In this document: positions 59,743-64,000 of the stretch, one piece after another
Layout of the letters: each line of letters starts with the position of its first letter
How positions within the stretch are numbered: the stretch's first letter is position 1
Assembly (NCBI RefSeq): GCF_042932805.1
Contig: NZ_CP170633.1
Span: 2,046,001 to 2,110,000 of the forward strand
DNA length: 64,000 nucleotides
Reading direction: 5' to 3'
Origin: Ascidiaceihabitans sp029251465
GTDB lineage: Bacteria; Pseudomonadota; Alphaproteobacteria; Rhodobacterales; Rhodobacteraceae
Notes under the pieces: model-generated
What the model saw: the letters and a program-made list of their open reading frames with translations, nothing else
What the model was told of the DNA's origin: nothing
Databases searched by the model: none
Made by a program: the position numbers and the translations under genes

Positions 59743-61626
59743 GTGACAACACAAAATTCCCCCGCAATTGTAGAACCCGAAAGCTACAAGTCCCTTCATT
59801 TGTTGACGTGGTTGTGGACAAACTACCTGCGCAAACACGTGCCGGTTCTTTTGGTCGCTATGGTTTTCATGGTGATCGAAGGGTCAATGCTTGGCGCGGT
59901 AAGCTACATGATGCAGCCGATGTTCGACAATGTGTTTGTCGAAGGTCGGGGTGACATGCTGCTGTGGGTCGGGTTGGTCCTGATGGGTATTTTCATTGTT
60001 CGGGCGTTTTCGTCTGTGGTGCAAAAGGTGCTGCTGACCAATATCGCACAACGTTCATCCGCGGCTTTGCGCATTGATCTGTTGGACCGGATGATGAAGC
60101 AGGACGGTGCCTTTCACCTGTCCCACCCCCCTGGTTTCCTGATCCAGCGTGTGCAATCGGATGTGAATGCTGTGGGCGATGTGTGGCGCGCGATTGTCAC
60201 GGGTGCCGGGCGTGATGTGATCGGTTTGTTTGTTCTGCTCGGGGTCGCGATCAGCGTTGATCCGATCTGGGCTTTGCTGGCGTTTGTCGGCATTCCGCTG
60301 TTGGTGCTGCCTGCGGCGATGGCGCAGCGCTACGTGCGTCGCCAAGCCCGCACAGCGCGCGATTTGGGTGCCACCCTGTCGACGCGGCTGGACGAAGTGT
60401 TTCACGGCATTGTGCAGATCAAACTGAACGCGCTTGAGCAATATCAGTCCCGCCAATACCGCACTCTGACCCGCCAGTTTGTCCGCACCGAAGTGCGCGC
60501 AGCCTTTGGTGGTTCGGCGATTCCTGCGATGATCGACATCATTTCCGGCCTCGGGTTTTTGGCCGTTATCCTGTACGGCGGGTCCGAAATCATCTCCGGT
60601 GAAAAGACTATCGGCCAGTTCATGACTTTCTTTACGGCCATGGGGTTTGCCTTTGATCCGCTGCGCCGATTGGGGGCAATCAGCGGGTTGTGGCAAGTGG
60701 CTGCGGCCTCGCTTGAGCGGATCAAGGAATTGCTGGACGCGCCGATCACGCTGGATTCTGCCGCGTCCCCTGTCCCTGCGCCAAAAGGCGTCGCCGAAAT
60801 CAAGCTAAGCAACGTGACGCTCGCCTACGGGGAAACCACCGTTTTGCATGACCTGAGTTTGGTTGCCGAGGCCGGTAAAACCACCGCTTTGATCGGGGCG
60901 TCTGGTGCCGGAAAATCAACTATTTTCAACCTGTTGACCCGCCTTGTTGATCCTCAGGCCGGTGTTGTCAAAATCGGCGGTGTCGGCACGCGTGACATGG
61001 CGCTTGAGGACTTGCGTGGACTGTTTTCCGTGGTCACCCAAGAAGCGCTGCTGTTTGATGAAACCCTGCGCGAAAACATCCTGCTTGGGCGCACCGATGT
61101 CAGCGACGAGCGCCTGAAAATCGTGCTGGAGGCTGCGCATGTCGCGGACTTTTTGCCCAACCTGACCGATGGTCTGGATACCAAAGTTGGGCCGCGCGGA
61201 TCGGCCCTGTCAGGTGGTCAACGCCAGCGCGTTGTGATCGCGCGCGCCTTGTTGCGCGACACGCCCGTGTTGTTGCTGGACGAAGCAACATCTGCCCTTG
61301 ATGCGCAATCAGAACACGTGGTTCAACAAGCGCTGGACAAGCTGTCTAATGGCCGGACGACCATCGTCATTGCGCACCGTTTGTCGACCATTCGCGGGGC
61401 TGACAAAATCATTGTGATGGACCGTGGCCGCGTCATGGACGAAGGCACGCACGAGGACCTGTTGGAACGCGGCGGCATCTACGCAGACCTCTATCGTCTG
61501 CAATTCAAGGACGGCAAAGCGGTTATAGACGTGTCGCAATCACACGAAATTAACCAACGGCTGGATGCAGCCCCCAGCACCCGCCCTAACCTTTTGTCCC
61601 GCCTGAAGCGCAAGGTTCTAGGCTAA
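59743..61626 (+). CDS. ABC exporter, MsbA/multidrug type (fused permease-ATPase)
   Basis: A 627-residue half-transporter: six transmembrane helices in residues 30-320 and an ATPase domain from about 350. Walker A is GASGAGKST near residue 386, the signature LSGGQRQRV near 489, Walker B VLLLDEATSALD near 508, and the H-loop IVIAHRLSTIRG near 543. As a homodimer it would export lipid or drug-like molecules. Starts with GTG at 59743; an upstream start is not visible. No partner gene suggests the substrate. Confidence 0.9.
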   Translation: MTTQNSPAIVEPESYKSLHLLTWLWTNYLRKHVPVLLVAMVFMVIEGSMLGAVSYMMQPMFDNVFVEGRGDMLLWVGLVLMGIFIVRAFSSVVQKVLLTNIAQRSSAALRIDLLDRMMKQDGAFHLSHPPGFLIQRVQSDVNAVGDVWRAIVTGAGRDVIGLFVLLGVAISVDPIWALLAFVGIPLLVLPAAMAQRYVRRQARTARDLGATLSTRLDEVFHGIVQIKLNALEQYQSRQYRTLTRQFVRTEVRAAFGGSAIPAMIDIISGLGFLAVILYGGSEIISGEKTIGQFMTFFTAMGFAFDPLRRLGAISGLWQVAAASLERIKELLDAPITLDSAASPVPAPKGVAEIKLSNVTLAYGETTVLHDLSLVAEAGKTTALIGASGAGKSTIFNLLTRLVDPQAGVVKIGGVGTRDMALEDLRGLFSVVTQEALLFDETLRENILLGRTDVSDERLKIVLEAAHVADFLPNLTDGLDTKVGPRGSALSGGQRQRVVIARALLRDTPVLLLDEATSALDAQSEHVVQQALDKLSNGRTTIVIAHRLSTIRGADKIIVMDRGRVMDEGTHEDLLERGGIYADLYRLQFKDGKAVIDVSQSHEINQRLDAAPSTRPNLLSRLKRKVLG

Positions 61627-61717
61627 GTTGAAGCTTTAGCGATCACACACCAAGGCACTTGCACAAAATCGCATCCTCGGGTTTTCTAGAGACATCAACT
61701 TTCTAGCGGGCCGTATA

Positions 61718-62149
61718 ATGACGATCAGAACGTCGCTTTTGTCTCTTTTTGCCTGTGCACTGACCGGCAGCGGGGCCTTGGCCGGTTCACATGACGGGAC
61801 CGGCTATTGGGTGCATGTCTACAGTGAATGCCCTGCCGAAATGCGCCTGGCGGTTCGATATTTGTCGCCCGGACACGACTGGCGCGCCGATCATTGGTGG
61901 GATCTAAAACCCAACAGCGGCACCCTTTTGGCCAGCGGCGGCAAAAAAATCGAACACCAAGCTGGCCTTAAAAAGCTGTACATGTACGCCGAAACCATTT
62001 CGGGGCGCGGCCATTTTCACACCGACCCGAAACCCGAAGATTACAACCTGATCAAAATCGTGGACTACCGTTTTGTGATGGCCCGTGCGGTGGAGGGCAC
62101 GTTTAAAGAAAACACTTTCGAAGTCAGGCTGAACTGCAATGATTCTTAG
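61718..62149 (+). CDS. exported DUF1036-like protein, first of a pair
   Basis: A 143-residue protein with a Sec signal (cleavage near ALAG, residue 23). The mature part fits DUF1036-like proteins: YSECPAEMRLAVRYLSPGHDWRADHWWDL, a stretch KLYMYAETISG and a C-terminal VRLNC, giving a likely disulfide between the two cysteines. Function is unknown. It overlaps the next, similar gene's frame region; the two share the ending RLNC and probably arose by tandem duplication. Confidence 0.7.
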   Translation: MTIRTSLLSLFACALTGSGALAGSHDGTGYWVHVYSECPAEMRLAVRYLSPGHDWRADHWWDLKPNSGTLLASGGKKIEHQAGLKKLYMYAETISGRGHFHTDPKPEDYNLIKIVDYRFVMARAVEGTFKENTFEVRLNCNDS

Positions 62150-62162
62150 AAAGGGTCCTGAA

Positions 62163-62558
62163 ATGCGATCGATTCTAGCGATCATTATTTGCGTTTGCCT
62201 CAGCGCGCCTGCGATGGCGCTGGATTGGCCTGACAATCACACCCGCACTGTGATTTTGGAAAACCGGTGCCGTGAAGCGATGAAAATCATTGTGACCCAT
62301 TCCCCGACCCGTGATGTTTGGGAAAAAGCCGGGTGGTTTACCATGCAACCGGGCGAGCGAAATTTTCCGTTTCACGAGGGCAAACGGTTGCAACACCGCG
62401 ATAATGCAACGCTTTTGCTTTATGCCCGTTCAGTCGATGACAGCTTTGAGGTCAAAGGCGATCACGGCACAAACTTTGCAGGCGAGCATTACAAATCGTT
62501 CAAAGTTTCACGGATTTTTCGCGGAAAATACGTCGATGTCCGCCTGAATTGCGACTAG
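62163..62558 (+). CDS. exported DUF1036-like protein, second of a pair
   Basis: A 131-residue protein with a Sec signal (MRSILAIIICVCLSAPAMA). The mature part repeats the layout of the preceding protein: a first cysteine after ILENRC, a Trp-containing GWFTMQPGE segment, LLLYARSVDDS in place of LYMYAETISG, and the ending DVRLNCD. The start at 62163 is used; the frame to 62139 overlaps the upstream stop. Its own stop overlaps the convergent glycosyltransferase gene by four bases. Confidence 0.7.
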   Translation: MRSILAIIICVCLSAPAMALDWPDNHTRTVILENRCREAMKIIVTHSPTRDVWEKAGWFTMQPGERNFPFHEGKRLQHRDNATLLLYARSVDDSFEVKGDHGTNFAGEHYKSFKVSRIFRGKYVDVRLNCD

Positions 62559-63232
62559 CGACGCCGATAGTTTTGCGCCAGTTTCTGCACATCCCGTCCC
62601 GTTAAATACTGGCAAAGCGTCCATAAATTGCCTGTGCCACGGCGCAGCCACCCTTGGGTCTGGTATTTCTCGGCACTGGTGATTGCGACCGCATCAATAT
62701 GCGTCAACTGCCCCTTTAGCGCGCGCGCAAGAGCGACGTCTTCCATCAAGGCGATGTCATTGTAACCACCAATCTGGTCATACAGAACGCGCGACACCAG
62801 CATCCCCTGATCACCATACGGCAGGCCCAAACGGCTGCGCAGATTGGCCCATCCCGCGACCAATTTTGGCGCAATGCCGCGTGCGTCAAAGGCCAGAGTG
62901 AACCAGCCGGCCTTGGTGGATTGCAAGTGTTGCGCCACCGGCCCAACCCAACCTGCGCGCAGAACCGTATCCGCGTGGATCACCAGCAGCCAATCGCCTT
63001 TTGCAATCGCACAGCCTGCCCGCAACTGCCCGCCACGGGACGGCGCGGCGATCACAATTTCAGCGCCCCAGTCCTTGGCAATCTCGGTTGTTGCGTCAGT
63101 CGAACCGCCGTCGCAAATAATCAGCTCGCGGATCAGGCCGGCCTCCAGCCCTTCCATCAAACTTTGCAAGCACGCCCCCAACGCCGTTTGCGCATTCAAT
63201 GTCGGCACAATCACAGATATTGGTGCACGCAT
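62555..63232 (-). CDS. family 2 glycosyltransferase (TIGR04283-like)
   Basis: A 225-residue GT-A enzyme: ISVIVPTLNAQTALGACLQSL at the start, LIICDGGSTDATTEIA with the nucleotide-binding Asp, SRGGQLRAGCAIAKGDWLLVIHADT (DxD-like HAD) and a C-terminal YNDIALMEDVALARAL. The pattern corresponds to the TIGR04283 subgroup sometimes linked to arsenosugar-type metabolism; no arsenic gene is present. ATG at 63232, with a GTG two codons earlier as alternative. Confidence 0.82.
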   Translation of the reverse strand: MRAPISVIVPTLNAQTALGACLQSLMEGLEAGLIRELIICDGGSTDATTEIAKDWGAEIVIAAPSRGGQLRAGCAIAKGDWLLVIHADTVLRAGWVGPVAQHLQSTKAGWFTLAFDARGIAPKLVAGWANLRSRLGLPYGDQGMLVSRVLYDQIGGYNDIALMEDVALARALKGQLTHIDAVAITSAEKYQTQGWLRRGTGNLWTLCQYLTGRDVQKLAQNYRRR

Positions 63233-63300
63233 CGCCACAGCCCCTTTTTCATCGCGGTCAGGCTGCTATATGTCACCTAAGCGATCAAGAGGAAGCCCCA

Positions 63301-64000
63301 ATGACATCTCGTCGCATTCTACGCCTAAGCGGTTCTGACACGCGCACATTCCTGCAAGGGATGATCAGCAATGACATCGACAAAATCAATGCGGGGCTGG
63401 TCTATGCTGCTCTGCTGACCCCACAAGGCAAATATATCGCCGACTTTTTCGTCAGTGCGGATGGTGCCGATGTGCTGTTGGATACAGACAGCGCCCAGAC
63501 CGATGCGCTGATTGCGCGCCTGAACATGTATAAATTGCGGGCTGATGTGCAGATTGACGAGGCCGATTTGCATGTGCATCGCGGCCTTGCCGATGTTCCC
63601 GTTGACGGATTTTTGGACCCACGCCATGATGCGTTGGGCTGGCGCGCTTACCGAGCGACACCAGCGACGGATGACGTTGACTGGACAGCAATCGAAGTCG
63701 CCCATGTCATCCCAACGTCAGGGATTGAGCTGACCTCGGACACGTTCATTCTAGAAGTCGGATTCGAGCGTCTGAACGGCGTCGATTTCCGCAAAGGATG
63801 CTATGTCGGCCAAGAAGTCACGGCGCGGATGAAGCACAAGACCGAGTTGCGCAAAGGCTTGGCCCAGGTTCAGGTAACTGGTGCCGCCGAAACCGGTACC
63901 CCGATCGAGGTCGATGGCAAACCAGCCGGCACGTTGCTCAGCAGATCAGGAGATCTGGCCTTGGCCTATTTGCGTTATGATCGGGCCCGCGGGCCAATGC
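63301..64000 (+). CDS. ygfZ: folate-binding protein YgfZ (incomplete at the window end)
   Basis: A frame open from the ATG at 63301 to the window end (233 codons). It has the YgfZ pattern: LRLSGSDTRTFLQGMISNDI at the start, LTPQGKYIADFFV, and the signature GFERLNGVDFRKGCYVGQE, whose KGCYxGQ cysteine is essential in E. coli YgfZ, a folate-dependent helper of Fe-S cluster enzymes such as MiaB. Related to glycine cleavage T protein. miaB is present in this window, though 30 kb away. GAGGAAG precedes the ATG. Confidence 0.93.
   Translation, partial: MTSRRILRLSGSDTRTFLQGMISNDIDKINAGLVYAALLTPQGKYIADFFVSADGADVLLDTDSAQTDALIARLNMYKLRADVQIDEADLHVHRGLADVPVDGFLDPRHDALGWRAYRATPATDDVDWTAIEVAHVIPTSGIELTSDTFILEVGFERLNGVDFRKGCYVGQEVTARMKHKTELRKGLAQVQVTGAAETGTPIEVDGKPAGTLLSRSGDLALAYLRYDRARGPM

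Overview
The window looks like chromosomal DNA of a marine alphaproteobacterium of the order Rhodobacterales (Roseobacter group, Octadecabacter/Loktanella-like). The pointers are protein resemblance, moderately high GC, an Irr-type Fur regulator next to fabA, a Hint-domain secreted protein, the block aroA-cmk-rpsA-ihfB-lapA-trpF-trpB, the block miaB-phoH-ybeY-corC-lnt-metK-trmB, and above all a SAM/SAH riboswitch in front of metK, an RNA class known from Rhodobacterales. No tRNA, rRNA, insertion sequence, prophage or CRISPR array was seen.

Layout. 1-7.3 kb: small exported protein, ychF, trpA, a MarR regulator with its Tat-exported nitroreductase-like target and a 24-bp operator, an FMN lactate dehydrogenase, a sulfotransferase-like protein and an MFS carrier. 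7.5-11.7 kb: rplY, pth, a DUF2332 protein, a serine hydrolase and a DUF2237 protein. 11.7-18.2 kb: an AT-rich orphan, trpB, a small exported protein, trpF, lapA, ihfB, a divergent Hint-domain gene and rpsA. 18.2-21.0 kb: an accessory interval between rpsA and cmk holding a degenerate receiver-like protein behind a dense set of palindromes, a winged-helix regulator, a membrane protein and an exported protein. 21.1-24.3 kb: cmk, a membrane protein, aroA and trmB. 24.4-25.1 kb: a monooxygenase/VOC pair inserted between trmB and metK. 25.2-33.0 kb: metK (riboswitch), lnt, corC, ybeY, phoH, a lipoprotein and an OmpA-like protein sharing a cysteine module, and miaB. 33.2-34.8 kb: an unknown protein and a broken sulfotransferase. 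35-39.5 kb: irr, fabA, a divergent fatty acid desaturase, fabB and fabI. 39.6-47.5 kb: small genes, then a tightly overlapping seven-gene operon (haloacid dehalogenase, hydrolase, threonine dehydratase-like enzyme, endonuclease/phosphatase-like enzyme, pcaD-like, pcaB-like, drug-efflux MFS). 47.6-54.9 kb: alcohol dehydrogenase, enolase-superfamily dehydratase, dipeptidase, PPOX-family protein and valS with a low-GC internal segment. 55-64 kb: a frameshifted protein with a beta-pore-forming-toxin look, enoyl-CoA hydratase, a 55-residue Tat-signal protein, two aminotransferases, an MsbA-like ABC exporter, twin DUF1036-like exported proteins, a glycosyltransferase and an incomplete ygfZ.

Most of the window is housekeeping: tryptophan and shikimate synthesis, translation, membrane fatty acids and lipoprotein maturation. 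The less ordinary items are the receiver-like gene with its operator cluster (18.6-18.7 kb), the frameshifted toxin-like gene (55 kb), the foreign-looking segment inside valS, the long inverted repeat between the desaturase and fabB, and the shared cysteine module of the lipoprotein/OmpA pair. All calls rest on reading the sequence and remembered family features; no database search was run.
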